The position numbers and the translations under genes were made by a program. From positions 1-31,179 of the forward strand of contig JBAXDH010000034.1 in assembly GCA_037141055.1 (NCBI GenBank): a stretch of 31,179 bases of DNA. Direction: 5' to 3'. Position 1 is the stretch's first letter. Every line of letters begins with the position of its first letter. Shown piece by piece: positions 9,240 through 19,311 of the stretch. This DNA comes from CAIVAT01 sp037141055. GTDB lineage: Bacteria; Bacteroidota; Bacteroidia; Bacteroidales; FEN-979. The notes beneath the pieces were generated by a model. It had not been told where the DNA came from and searched no databases. It saw only the letters and a list, made by a program, of their open reading frames with translations.

Positions 9240-10313
9240 ATGAAAAATATATATAGCTGCTTAGTTGCAATATTCCTGACGGGGATGCTTCTTTTACCCT
9301 TGGATAGAGTAACAGCCGGGAATAAGGATCGTTCTGGTCAGGCAGGCGCTTCGGAATTGCTGATCAACCCCTGGGCGAGGAGTTCAGGGTGGGGATCGGT
9401 AGGTACATCATGCCAGCATGGCCTGGAAGCCTTGTTTACCAATGTTGCCGGAACGGGCTTTACGAAGGGCACAGACATCATCTTTTCATATACCAACTGG
9501 CTCAAAGGATCTGGCATCAATGTCATGTCCTTCGGCATCAGCCAGAAACTTGGCCAAAACGGGGGTGTTCTGACGGCAGCAGTGATGTCGATGACTTTCG
9601 GAGAAATTCAGGTTACTACAACCGCCCTGCCGGAGGGTGCGGGTACGTTCAAGCCGAATTATATGAATATCAACCTGGCATATGCAAAGGCATTCTCAAA
9701 CAGCATTTATGGAGGATTGGCAGTGAAATTGATTACCGAGTCGATTTCCGATGCGAGCGCAACGGCACTTGCAATTGATGCAGGTATTCAGTATGTAACC
9801 GGGGAAAAGGAGCAGATAAAATTCGGAATTGCCTTGAAAAATGTTGGTGCCCCGATGCATTTCAGCGGAGACGGCCTGTCGTTCCGCGGCGTTATTCCTA
9901 CTCATGGAAACGATAACGACCAGTTCACCGTCGAACAGCGTTCAGCAACGTATGAACTTCCGGCGACGCTTCGGATCGGTGCCTCTTATGATTTTTACAT
10001 CGGTGAGATGCACCGGATCACTGTTGCCGGAAACTTTAATTCAAACTCATTTACCAAGGACCAGTTTATTCTCGGACTCGAGTATTCGCTAAAATATTAT
10101 CTGCAGCTGAGAGCAGGTTATACTTACCAGAGTGGCATGTTTAATGCCGACCTCGCCGAACGTGGTACCGTTTTCACGGGACCCAGTGCCGGGTTCACAG
10201 TATCGGTTCCGTTCAACAAGGAGAAAGAGTCAGGGCTGGCAATTGACTATTCGTACAGGGCAACGAATCCCTTCCAGGGGACTCACAGTGTTGGCATTAA
10301 ACTAAACTTTTAA
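9240..10313 (+). CDS. PorV/PorQ-family outer-membrane barrel protein
   Basis: A 357-residue protein. The signal peptide is residues 1-26 (MKNIYSCLVAIFLTGMLLLP). The segment from AGASELLINPWARSSGWGSV through ALFTNVAGTG, ending in FSYTNWL, matches the pattern of PorV/UPF0164 proteins, and the remainder is alternating beta sequence ending in VGIKLNF. PorV is the T9SS shuttle that carries cargo from the translocon to the attachment complex; paralogues are common and some pair with particular cargoes. This gene directly follows a T9SS-like cargo gene, so a dedicated shuttle is plausible but inferred. As in the preceding gene, an ATG overlaps the upstream stop (TAATG at 9190-9194) and would add 16 residues; I chose the ATG at the signal peptide. 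It is the last gene before a terminator. Confidence 0.8.
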   Translation: MKNIYSCLVAIFLTGMLLLPLDRVTAGNKDRSGQAGASELLINPWARSSGWGSVGTSCQHGLEALFTNVAGTGFTKGTDIIFSYTNWLKGSGINVMSFGISQKLGQNGGVLTAAVMSMTFGEIQVTTTALPEGAGTFKPNYMNINLAYAKAFSNSIYGGLAVKLITESISDASATALAIDAGIQYVTGEKEQIKFGIALKNVGAPMHFSGDGLSFRGVIPTHGNDNDQFTVEQRSATYELPATLRIGASYDFYIGEMHRITVAGNFNSNSFTKDQFILGLEYSLKYYLQLRAGYTYQSGMFNADLAERGTVFTGPSAGFTVSVPFNKEKESGLAIDYSYRATNPFQGTHSVGIKLNF

Positions 10314-10351
10314 CAGTTCGGTACAATCTTTAACTTCGTTTCTTTAAGCAT

Positions 10352-10375
10352 AAGGACCCTTCCAAAGGGTCTTTT
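10352..10375 (+). terminator. Rho-independent terminator after the PorV-like gene
   Basis: AAGGACCCTT (10352-10361) and AAGGGTCTTT (10365-10374) form a 10-bp stem with one G-T wobble around a CCA loop, running into TTTT. It lies 38 bp after the PorV-like stop and ends the 1091-10313 operon ahead of greA. Confidence 0.85.
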
Positions 10376-10400
10376 GCCTTATTATAATCTAATATACTTG
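10373..10400 (+). promoter_or_regulatory. greA: Candidate greA promoter
   Basis: TTTG at 10373-10376 and TATACTTG at 10393-10400 approximate the Bacteroidota -33 and -7 elements, with one mismatch to TAnnTTTG and a 16-nt spacer. If real, the -33 box is carved from the T-tract of the preceding terminator and the transcript has almost no leader before the ATG at 10406. Confidence 0.35.
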
Positions 10401-10405
10401 TTGAA

Positions 10406-10888
10406 ATGTCTGATCTTAAATATTACACGCCGGAAGGTCTGGAGAAACTCCGGGAGGATTTGCATCATTTAACCACGGTGGAACGGCCTTCGATTTCCCG
10501 GCAAATTGCTGAGGCAAGGGACAAAGGGGATTTATCGGAAAATGCAGAATATGCAGCAGCGAAGGAGGCCCAGTCGATGCTTGAATTGAAGATCTCCAAA
10601 ATGCAGGAGGTATTGGGAAATGCCAGGCTTATCGATGAAAGGAAGCTTGACTTCACTAAAGTACTTATATTTTCGACGGTAAAACTCAGGAATTCAGAAA
10701 ATGGTGCGAGTGTGGTTTATACACTTGTTCCTGAAAATGAGGCCAACATTAAAATCGGAAAACTCTCCGTAAGTTCACCGATTGCCAAAGGTTTATTGGG
10801 AAAAAGCATCGGTGAAACGGTGGAAATCACGGTCCCTGCCGGAAAAATCACCTTTGAAATTGTCGAGATAACACGGCTGAACACCTAA
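10406..10888 (+). CDS. greA: Transcription elongation factor GreA
   Basis: A 160-residue protein of standard GreA length. It binds in the RNA polymerase secondary channel and stimulates cleavage of backtracked transcripts. The N-terminal coiled coil (about residues 5-75) carries the catalytic tip GDLSENAEY, with Asp42 and Glu45 as the acidic pair that coordinates magnesium. The C-terminal FKBP-like domain (about 82-158) includes SPIAKGLLGKSIGETVEI, the usual GreA signature. The stop is 2 nt before the ATG of the HIT protein gene, so the two form an operon; I recall the same pairing in other Bacteroidota. Nothing unusual was seen in the sequence. Confidence 0.97.
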   Translation: MSDLKYYTPEGLEKLREDLHHLTTVERPSISRQIAEARDKGDLSENAEYAAAKEAQSMLELKISKMQEVLGNARLIDERKLDFTKVLIFSTVKLRNSENGASVVYTLVPENEANIKIGKLSVSSPIAKGLLGKSIGETVEITVPAGKITFEIVEITRLNT

Positions 10889-10890
10889 GT

Positions 10891-11304
10891 ATGGCAACCA
10901 TATTCACAAGGATCGTTAACGGCGAAATTCCCTGCTATAAAGTATGGGAGGATGAGAATTTCCTCGCATTTCTTGATATCAACCCTCTGCAGGAAGGTCA
11001 TACGCTTGTCATTCCAAAGACGGAAATCAATTATATTTTAGATGTTGACGATGACCTGCATGCCGGGCTGTGGAATTTTGCGAAGAAAATTGGGAAGGCA
11101 ATTGAAAAGGTTGTTCCCTGCAAAAGGATCGGCATCACGGTAATCGGGCTTGAAGTGCCGCATGCGCATATTCACCTCATTCCCCTGAAAACCTTGTATG
11201 ACATGGATTTCAGGAAACCCAAACTTACCTTTACTCCGGAAGAGTTTGGTCAGCTGGCAGCGAGGATATCTGCGGAGTTAAAAAATAGCGAAATAGCGAA
11301 ATAG
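10891..11304 (+). CDS. HIT-family nucleotide-binding protein
   Basis: A 137-residue histidine-triad protein of the HinT/Fhit superfamily, which hydrolyses or transfers nucleotides from phosphoramidate or dinucleoside polyphosphate substrates. The triad HAHIHL is at residues 91-96, with the central His93 expected to be the nucleophile. The N-terminal IFTRIVNGEIPCYKVWEDE and the GHTLVIPK segment are family hallmarks. It follows greA by 2 nt. The 3' end is odd: the last codons (Asn-Ser-Glu-Ile-Ala-Lys) and the TAG stop are supplied by three tandem copies of TAGCGAAA, so the natural C-terminus has probably been replaced or extended by repeat sequence. The enzymatic core is unaffected. Confidence 0.93.
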   Translation: MATIFTRIVNGEIPCYKVWEDENFLAFLDINPLQEGHTLVIPKTEINYILDVDDDLHAGLWNFAKKIGKAIEKVVPCKRIGITVIGLEVPHAHIHLIPLKTLYDMDFRKPKLTFTPEEFGQLAARISAELKNSEIAK

Positions 11305-11309
11305 CGAAA
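11286..11309 (+). repeat. Three tandem copies of octamer TAGCGAAA at a gene end
   Basis: Units lie at 11286-11293, 11294-11301 and 11302-11309. The third supplies the TAG stop of the HIT gene (11302-11304). Because the unit is 8 nt and begins with TAG, three copies place a stop codon in all three plus-strand frames. Confidence 0.9.
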
Positions 11310-11329
11310 AGGCCAAAAGGATAGTAATC

Positions 11330-11350
11330 GTTACTTGTCACTCGCCACTT
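11330..11350. repeat. Degenerate heptamer repeat (GTCACTC-like), three units
   Basis: GTTACTT (11330-11336), GTCACTC (11337-11343) and GCCACTT (11344-11350) are consecutive 7-bp units sharing the core G-Y-Y-ACT-Y. They fill the 56-bp gap between the convergent HIT and purF genes, directly after the octamer repeat. Confidence 0.6.
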
Positions 11351-11360
11351 ATTGCGATTT

Positions 11361-13262
11361 TCAATAAGCTCTTACATTTCTCCCCTCAATGTAGTTGATA
11401 AAGGCCTTGTTCACGACCTTATTCCCTCCCGGTGTAGGGTAATTCCCGGTAAAGTACCAGTCGCCCTGGTGAAGCGGGATGGCTTCATGCAGGGAATCGA
11501 TTGTCTGGTATACGATCTGAACACTTGCACTGCAGCTGGGAGGAGTCAGCAACTCTGAAATTTTATCTGAAATGCGTTCGGGGCTGAAAGGTTTATAAAT
11601 TTCAGTTACGTAGTTGATGATTTTTTCCTTCGGAAGTTTTTCCTGTGCCTTGGATTTGATATACACCTCGTTGATGATGTTTTCCTGGTGTGTTTCCTTC
11701 AGTAATTCAATGGCAGCTTTAAAGGCAATGAAGTCGGTTATTTTAGCCATGTCGATGCCGTAGCAGTCGGGATAGCGGATTTGAGGGGCAGAGGAGGCGA
11801 TGACGATCTTGCGCGGCCCCAGCCTGTCGAGAATGCGCAGGATGCTTTGTTTCAGAGTGGTTCCTCTTACAATGGAATCATCGAGCACAACCAGGTTGTC
11901 GATCCCTCGGCGGATGCTGCCATACGTTATGTCGTAAACGTGGGCGGCAAGATCGTCCCGCTGCGAATCCCGGGTGATAAATGTGCGGAGTTTGACATCT
12001 TTCACGGCGACCTTTTCAGCCCTTGGCTTCAGTTGAAAGATGGTTTTGAGCATTTCCGGTGTAAGAGACTTGCCTTCATTGAGAATCCGGTCGATCTTGA
12101 TTTTATCGCAAAACACCTCCATCTCTTCTATCAATCCGTAATAGGCGTCAATTGCCGTATTCGGAATATATGAGAAGACGGTGTTTTCCACATCATGGTC
12201 GATTGCGTTGAGAATTGCGGGAGTCAGCAGTTTTCCCAGGTTTTTACGCTCCCGGTAGATCATTTTGTCCGTTCCCCTCGAAAAATAGATGCGTTCAAAT
12301 GAACAAGGTCTCTTTTCCAAAGGTTTACTGAATTCTTTCTCGGCAACTTTACCGTCTTTTTTTATAATGAGGGCATGGCCCGGAGTAAGTTCCTGCACCG
12401 AATCGAAGGAAACGTTCAAGGCTGTTTGAATCACCGGCCGTTCGGAGGTGACAACCACAATTTCATCATCATGATAATAATAGGCAGGCCGGATGCCGGA
12501 AGGATCACGCATTACAAAAGCGTCGCCATGTCCGAACATGCCTGCAATCACATAGCCGCCGTCCCAGGTTTTTGCGGCCCGGCGAAGAATTTTCTGAACA
12601 TTCAGGTGTTTGGCGATCTGAAAAGTGACTTCCCGCTTCGGATAACCTTTCGATTTGAACTTCTGGTAAAGATCTTCATTTTCTTCATCGAGAAAATGGC
12701 CCATTTTCTCCAGGATGGTAACGGTATCGCTTGTTTCAACAGGGTACTGACCTAAGTCGATCAGTTTTTCAAACAGTTCGTCAACGTTCGTGAGGTTAAA
12801 GTTCCCTGCCAGCACCAGGTTTTTGGTCATCCAGTTATTTACCCTGACAAATGGGTGGATGTTGAGAATGCTGTTTTTCCCAAACGTGCCGTACCGCAGA
12901 TGGCCGAGGTACAGCTCCCCAAGCATGTCTACCTTTTGTTTAAGCCATTGAATATCATTGAGTTTTTGAGGATGACGCTCGTCAATTTCCTTTAACGTGT
13001 GGCTCACCTGGTTGAAGATGTCCTGGATCGGGGCATTGGCGATTGACCGGATGCGGTTGATGAATTTGGTGCCGGGCTCCATGTCAAATTTGATGCTCGC
13101 AACGCCTGCGCCATCCTGGCCACGGTTGTGCTGTTTCTGCATCAGGAGATGCAGTTTGTTCAGGCCATAAAAGGCAGTACCGTATTTGGCCAGGTAAAAT
13201 TCAAGCGGCTTTAGGAGCCGTACCATCGCTATGCCGCATTCATGATGGATGGAATCGCTCAT
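11361..13262 (-). CDS. purF: Amidophosphoribosyltransferase (PurF, long Bacteroidota form)
   Basis: A 633-residue protein catalysing the first committed purine step, PRPP plus glutamine to 5-phosphoribosylamine. The N-terminal Ntn glutaminase domain has HHECGIA, so Cys9 should become the N-terminal nucleophile after removal of a short propeptide; NRGQDGAG (46-53) and GHLRYGT (120-126) are the glutamine-site motifs. The phosphoribosyltransferase domain has the PRPP loop VVLDDSIVRGTT (about 458-469). It is longer than E. coli PurF (about 505 residues), with extra sequence after position 90 and a ~100-residue C-terminal extension; I recall Bacteroides PurF having a similar length and N-terminus. 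It converges on greA-HIT and diverges from selU with 94 bp between start codons. Confidence 0.92.
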   Translation of the reverse strand: MSDSIHHECGIAMVRLLKPLEFYLAKYGTAFYGLNKLHLLMQKQHNRGQDGAGVASIKFDMEPGTKFINRIRSIANAPIQDIFNQVSHTLKEIDERHPQKLNDIQWLKQKVDMLGELYLGHLRYGTFGKNSILNIHPFVRVNNWMTKNLVLAGNFNLTNVDELFEKLIDLGQYPVETSDTVTILEKMGHFLDEENEDLYQKFKSKGYPKREVTFQIAKHLNVQKILRRAAKTWDGGYVIAGMFGHGDAFVMRDPSGIRPAYYYHDDEIVVVTSERPVIQTALNVSFDSVQELTPGHALIIKKDGKVAEKEFSKPLEKRPCSFERIYFSRGTDKMIYRERKNLGKLLTPAILNAIDHDVENTVFSYIPNTAIDAYYGLIEEMEVFCDKIKIDRILNEGKSLTPEMLKTIFQLKPRAEKVAVKDVKLRTFITRDSQRDDLAAHVYDITYGSIRRGIDNLVVLDDSIVRGTTLKQSILRILDRLGPRKIVIASSAPQIRYPDCYGIDMAKITDFIAFKAAIELLKETHQENIINEVYIKSKAQEKLPKEKIINYVTEIYKPFSPERISDKISELLTPPSCSASVQIVYQTIDSLHEAIPLHQGDWYFTGNYPTPGGNKVVNKAFINYIEGRNVRAY

Positions 13263-13280
13263 ATATCATTAATTAGGGTG

Positions 13281-13288
13281 CAAAGGTA
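13281..13288 (-). promoter_or_regulatory. purF: -7 promoter element of purF
   Basis: Read on the minus strand this is TACCTTTG, an exact match to TAnnTTTG, 18 bp upstream of the purF ATG. Transcription would start near 13275, giving a very short leader. No clear TTTG -33 box is visible at the expected distance. Confidence 0.55.
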
Positions 13289-13305
13289 TAAATTATTACC
13301 GATCC

Positions 13306-13336
13306 TTGGTTAGGAGGGAAAACCGGCCTACTTTTG
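13306..13336 (+). promoter_or_regulatory. selU: Promoter of the selU / desulfurase-selD operon
   Basis: TTG at 13306-13308 and TACTTTTG at 13329-13336 match the Bacteroidota -33 and -7 (TAnnTTTG) elements with a 20-nt spacer. The predicted start is near 13342, 15 nt ahead of the ATG at 13357. This TTG is also the first possible in-frame start codon of selU, so the promoter reading favours the later ATG. Confidence 0.65.
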
Positions 13337-13356
13337 ACAAATACTCTTTCCCGGAT

Positions 13357-14388
13357 ATGATCCGCCACATCGAACCGCATCAATTTCTGAAATTATCCTC
13401 CCGGGAGGTTGTCATTGACGTCAGATCGCCCGGAGAGTTTATGCAGGGGCATGTGCCCGGGGCAGTCAATATTCCGCTTTTCGACGATCAGGAACGTGCG
13501 GTGGTCGGAACGCTGTATGTGCAGTCGGGTAAAGATAATGCCATCCTGAAAGGGCTGGACATTGCATTGCCAAAAACGGATTTGTTTATCGAAGCCATAC
13601 AAAAGACCGGGAGATCTCGGGCGGAAATCATGGTGCATTGCTGGCGTGGCGGGTTGCGCAGCACGTTAATGGCCGAAGTTTTCAGTAAAGCGGGGTACGA
13701 TGTTTCGCTGGTTACCGGCGGTTACAAAGCTTTCCGCCATTGTGTGCGCGAGGGGCTCGCGTCGCCGGCCAGGATCATGGTCCTTGGAGGATTTACCGGT
13801 AGCGGGAAAACGGATCTGCTGAAAGTAATCGCTTCAAGGGGCGAACAGGTGCTGGACCTCGAAGAACTGGCCTCTCACAAGGGCTCGGTGTTTGGAGCGC
13901 TGGGCCAGCCTGCACAGCCGACAAACGAGCAATTCGAGAATAATCTGTATGCCCGGTGGGCGGAACTTGATCATTCGAGGGTGATATGGATGGAGGATGA
14001 AAGCCGGATGATCGGGCGGGTCACCCTGCCCGATCCGGTGGTCAGCCACCTCGCAAATGGCACGATGATCAGCGTTGACCTGAACCTTGACAGCCGCGTG
14101 AGCCGGCTGGTGAAGGAATATGCCGGGTTTGACAAACAACTGCTCAGGGACGCCGTTCTCAGAATTGGCGACAGGCTTGGAGGCGCCAGGGCGCAGGAAG
14201 CCATTGCATCCATTGACGGTGAAAGATTCGATGAAGTTGCTTTCATTACCCTCTCGTATTATGATAAAGCATACCTGTTTTCTGTCAACCGGAGAAAGAA
14301 CCAGAATGTTCACCCTGTTACCATTTCCGGAGAAGATATAGAGGCAGATGCGTCAAAGATTATTTATTTTGCCTATAAATGCCTTTGA
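13357..14388 (+). CDS. selU: tRNA 2-selenouridine synthase SelU (MnmH)
   Basis: A 343-residue protein that replaces the sulfur of 2-thiouridine at the tRNA wobble position with selenium, via a geranylated intermediate, using selenophosphate. An N-terminal rhodanese domain (about residues 15-130) carries IDVRSPGEF and the active loop HCWRGGLRS with catalytic Cys95; a P-loop domain has Walker A GGFTGSGKT (144-152). Segments such as LEELASHKGSVFGALGQ and WMEDESRMIGRV are SelU signatures. Length fits the family (about 340-370). I start at ATG 13357, not TTG 13306, because the TTG falls in the predicted -33 box. The stop is 1 nt before the next ATG, so the selenophosphate donor gene is translationally coupled to it. 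Confidence 0.95.
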   Translation: MIRHIEPHQFLKLSSREVVIDVRSPGEFMQGHVPGAVNIPLFDDQERAVVGTLYVQSGKDNAILKGLDIALPKTDLFIEAIQKTGRSRAEIMVHCWRGGLRSTLMAEVFSKAGYDVSLVTGGYKAFRHCVREGLASPARIMVLGGFTGSGKTDLLKVIASRGEQVLDLEELASHKGSVFGALGQPAQPTNEQFENNLYARWAELDHSRVIWMEDESRMIGRVTLPDPVVSHLANGTMISVDLNLDSRVSRLVKEYAGFDKQLLRDAVLRIGDRLGGARAQEAIASIDGERFDEVAFITLSYYDKAYLFSVNRRKNQNVHPVTISGEDIEADASKIIYFAYKCL

Positions 14389-14389
14389 A

Positions 14390-16667
<2,278 letters not shown>

Positions 16668-16678
<11 letters not shown>

Positions 16679-18449
16679 TCGATTCGAGAACCGCGCGGTC
16701 ATAGATTTTTCCAACCGGATAAATTCCTTTGTGGTTGTCGGAATAGAGCGATTTATTGTAAAACCAGTTGAGAATCTGTTCAGGATTTTTCGCGAAGGAG
16801 GTATCGGCAAGTTTTTTCTGCTCAAATTCTTTTTTCAATGCAGGATCCTTTTCCAGCATTTCCCGGGCAATCTTTTCGATGACATACGATTCGCCGTATT
16901 CTTTCTGCTCGTAAACGGCGTCGAAGAACCCCCAGTAAAGATATGACCCGTTGCCTTTTGGTTCAAGGATGTGCGGGATGATCCTGCCGGCAGGCTGCAT
17001 CGTTTCAATCACCAGCGATCCTGCAGGAAATGTACGAGTCTCTTCGATCTCGTCGTATTCAATGTTCGTCATGAGATGTCGTCCTTCATAGGGGTTTTGC
17101 TGCCATTTTGGATTTTTCAAACGGCAGGTCGTAACGTTGATGGTTGCATCGCGGGTTAACGTGGTGGTCCTGATTCCGTGAATTTTCAACCGGTCAATGA
17201 CGGCAGCCCATTCAGCCGGGATAATGTATGCATAGGGCAACTTTACAGTGAGAACCGGCCGGGTGGAGGAAAAATAAGGGATGTTGAAGGTTTCCGGTTT
17301 TTTGCTGTAGATAAACCAGTCGCCCCCGCTGATGTCACTTTTCACATCCGTGTATTCCACTCCAAGGAATCCGACCATGGTGCTGTCGTCTTTCTTCGTT
17401 TCAAACCGAAGCGGGAAGGGAGTTTTCAGAAAGGACTCGCTGCATGCGTACATATCGGCTTTCTTAACGAGGGAATTAAATGTTTTTGACTCTTTGTTCA
17501 GAATTTCAAGTGTCGTCAGGATGCATTCATATGTTCCTTCCACCCGCTGCTGGTATGGCTTTAGCATGTGCGTTTCTATGAGCAGGCCCGGGCGGTTTCT
17601 CAGGGCGGTATATCCTTGCGAAAGCATCGGGGGCGCAACTTCGGTATAAAGTCCGCTCCTTGGATCATGCCAGTTGCGGAACTCGACATACGGAAAAACA
17701 GGATAACCGCTGCGCTTCATGTGCTGCTCCATCCGGCTGATGAAGGTTTTTTCACACCAGCCGGACAACCCTTCATCCATGTCCCCATAAATCTCCATCA
17801 GGTAGGTGAGCACATACTGGTAGTCGGCACCGTCGGTCGTATGGCAATCGATGAAAAAATCGGGCAGCCATTTGTTGAACATGGCAAGCCAGGCCTGCAT
17901 TTCCGGCGTATCCGCCTTCAGGAAGTCACGGTTGAGGTTGAGGTTTGTTGCGGTTGTACGCCATCCCATTTCCTTTGGCCCGTTCTGGTTGATGCGGTTA
18001 TAAGGGCCAAACCGTTCATGGCCGTCAACATTGAAGATGGGAATGAAGATGATGGAAACATTGTCGAGTAAACCGTATCCCGAATCTCCAGAGGCCAGAT
18101 TGCGCATCAGCATGAGCCCTGCATCCTTCCCCTCGCATTCGCCGGCATGGATGCATGCCTGGATTAAAAGAATGGTGCGGCCTGCTGCATGGATCAACGC
18201 CGGATCAGAAAGGCCCTCCCGATCGAGGATGAGCAATGGCAGGTCAAGCCCCCGGGCACTTTTCCCAAAGCTGGTATAGGTGATCATTTCTGACGAGGCA
18301 TCAAGCTGCCTGCAGTAATCGATGGTCGCCTGGTACCTTGGAGTTTCAAGTTTTCCGGAATTTTCATAAAAAGTGGATAAACCGGTGTTTTGCGCCACCA
18401 GGGAGTGACTCGACAGCAGAACTGAAAGAAGCAGGATCAAATGTTTCAT
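16668..18449 (-). CDS. Exported M14-family zinc metallocarboxypeptidase
   Basis: A 593-residue protein starting at MKHLILLLSVLLSSHSLVAQ, a clear signal peptide; the longer frame start at 18506 would add 19 residues ahead of it. The M14 catalytic domain spans about residues 35-320. Zinc ligands are H101 and E104 in HAGECEGK and H203 in DCHTTDG; NLNRDF (170-175) holds the substrate carboxylate arginine; the catalytic glutamate is probably E292 in LLIETHMLKPY. A C-terminal region of about 270 residues follows, seen in large Bacteroidota M14 proteins. All expected catalytic residues are present, so it should be an active periplasmic or secreted peptidase; substrate unknown. No T9SS sorting domain is visible. 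Its 3' end overlaps the selenium operon's by 11 bp in convergent orientation. Confidence 0.9.
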
Positions 18450-18469
18450 AGAGGCAGGTAGTTGGGCCC

Positions 18470-18477
18470 CAAACATA
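18470..18477 (-). promoter_or_regulatory. -7 promoter element of the M14 peptidase gene
   Basis: Read on the minus strand this is TATGTTTG, an exact TAnnTTTG match 20 bp upstream of the ATG at 18449. A TTTG at 18507-18504 lies 26 nt further upstream, a longer spacer than usual. The location supports the signal-peptide start over the longer frame. Confidence 0.5.
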
Positions 18478-18549
18478 CGAAAAAAACGTTGTTTTGCGGT
18501 GTTCAAAGGACATTAAAGCATGGTTCCGTAAGAAACTTTTTACCCTTGT

Positions 18550-18583
18550 TTTGTTTCTGGTTTTCGAAATATTCCTACCTTTG
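18550..18583 (+). promoter_or_regulatory. Promoter of the tetR-tolC unit
   Basis: TTTG (18550-18553) and TACCTTTG (18576-18583) match the Bacteroidota -33 and -7 elements with a 22-nt spacer. The start would be near 18590, leaving a leader of about 90 nt before the ATG at 18680. Confidence 0.6.
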
Positions 18584-18679
18584 TCACGCAAAAGGTGAAA
18601 AATCGAAGGATTGACTGGCATCATAAAGATCAGGTAAATTTTCCCCGCCCGACAAAATAATTTAACATAACTATTCCGG

Positions 18680-19306
18680 ATGGATAAAGCACTGGTAGAC
18701 ATTCTTGAAAGAGTACGGGAACTTTTCTATAAGTACGGGGTGCGGAGCATTTCAGTAGATGACATTTGCCGCGACCTGGGAATGTCAAAGAAAAAACTCT
18801 ACCAGTTCGTGTCCAGCAAAACAGAGTTGGTGTCGAAACTGCTTGAACTGGAGCGCCAGAATTTTGAAATTATTTTTGATAATCATAATTTCGAGGGTGT
18901 CAATGCCATCGATATCCTGCTCATCGTAAGCCGCGACCTTGGAGGCCGGTTTCGCGACATAAGTCCGTCGATGACATTTGACTTGAAAAAGTATTATCCG
19001 GAAATATACCACAAGCATGTTGATGAACGTATCGAATTTATATACAACAAGATACAGATAAATCTTCAGAAGGGTATCAGCCAGGGAATGTACCGTGATG
19101 ATCTCAGTATCGAATTGGTTGCCCGGCTATATATCCGTCGACTGATCGATCTTCACAACCCGGAATTTTTCCCTGCCGATAAGTTTTCGTTTCAAACCCT
19201 GTTTGATGTGATGTTTGATAACTTCATCCGCGGAATTGCAAACGCAAACGGGATCGATTACTATGAAAAGCAAAAAAAGAAGGTGAACTTTAAAAAATTT
19301 AATTAA
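18680..19306 (+). CDS. TetR-family regulator, first copy
   Basis: A 208-residue regulator. Residues 1-55 are a TetR DNA-binding domain: LFYKYGVRSISVDDICRDLGMSKKKLYQFVSSKTEL, with the helix-turn-helix at about 25-46. The C-terminal ligand/dimer domain includes SPSMTFDLKKYYPEIYHKH, which is also recognisable in the second TetR of this window (25335-25970), so the two are paralogues. It lies 5 nt upstream of a TolC-type efflux gene and is therefore probably the local regulator of the efflux system, most likely a repressor. The C-terminus is Lys/Phe-rich (KQKKKVNFKKFN). The effector is unknown. Confidence 0.9.
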   Translation: MDKALVDILERVRELFYKYGVRSISVDDICRDLGMSKKKLYQFVSSKTELVSKLLELERQNFEIIFDNHNFEGVNAIDILLIVSRDLGGRFRDISPSMTFDLKKYYPEIYHKHVDERIEFIYNKIQINLQKGISQGMYRDDLSIELVARLYIRRLIDLHNPEFFPADKFSFQTLFDVMFDNFIRGIANANGIDYYEKQKKKVNFKKFN

Positions 19307-19311
19307 CTCAA

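Noticed and set aside
13306..13356. TTG start adding 17 residues to SelU
   Set aside because: The TTG coincides with the predicted -33 element and the -7 element lies downstream of it, so it would be untranscribed.
18364..18702. 112-codon minus-strand frame across the M14/tetR intergenic region
   Set aside because: It overlaps the M14 signal peptide and both promoters, and its product lacks any domain or plausible start context.
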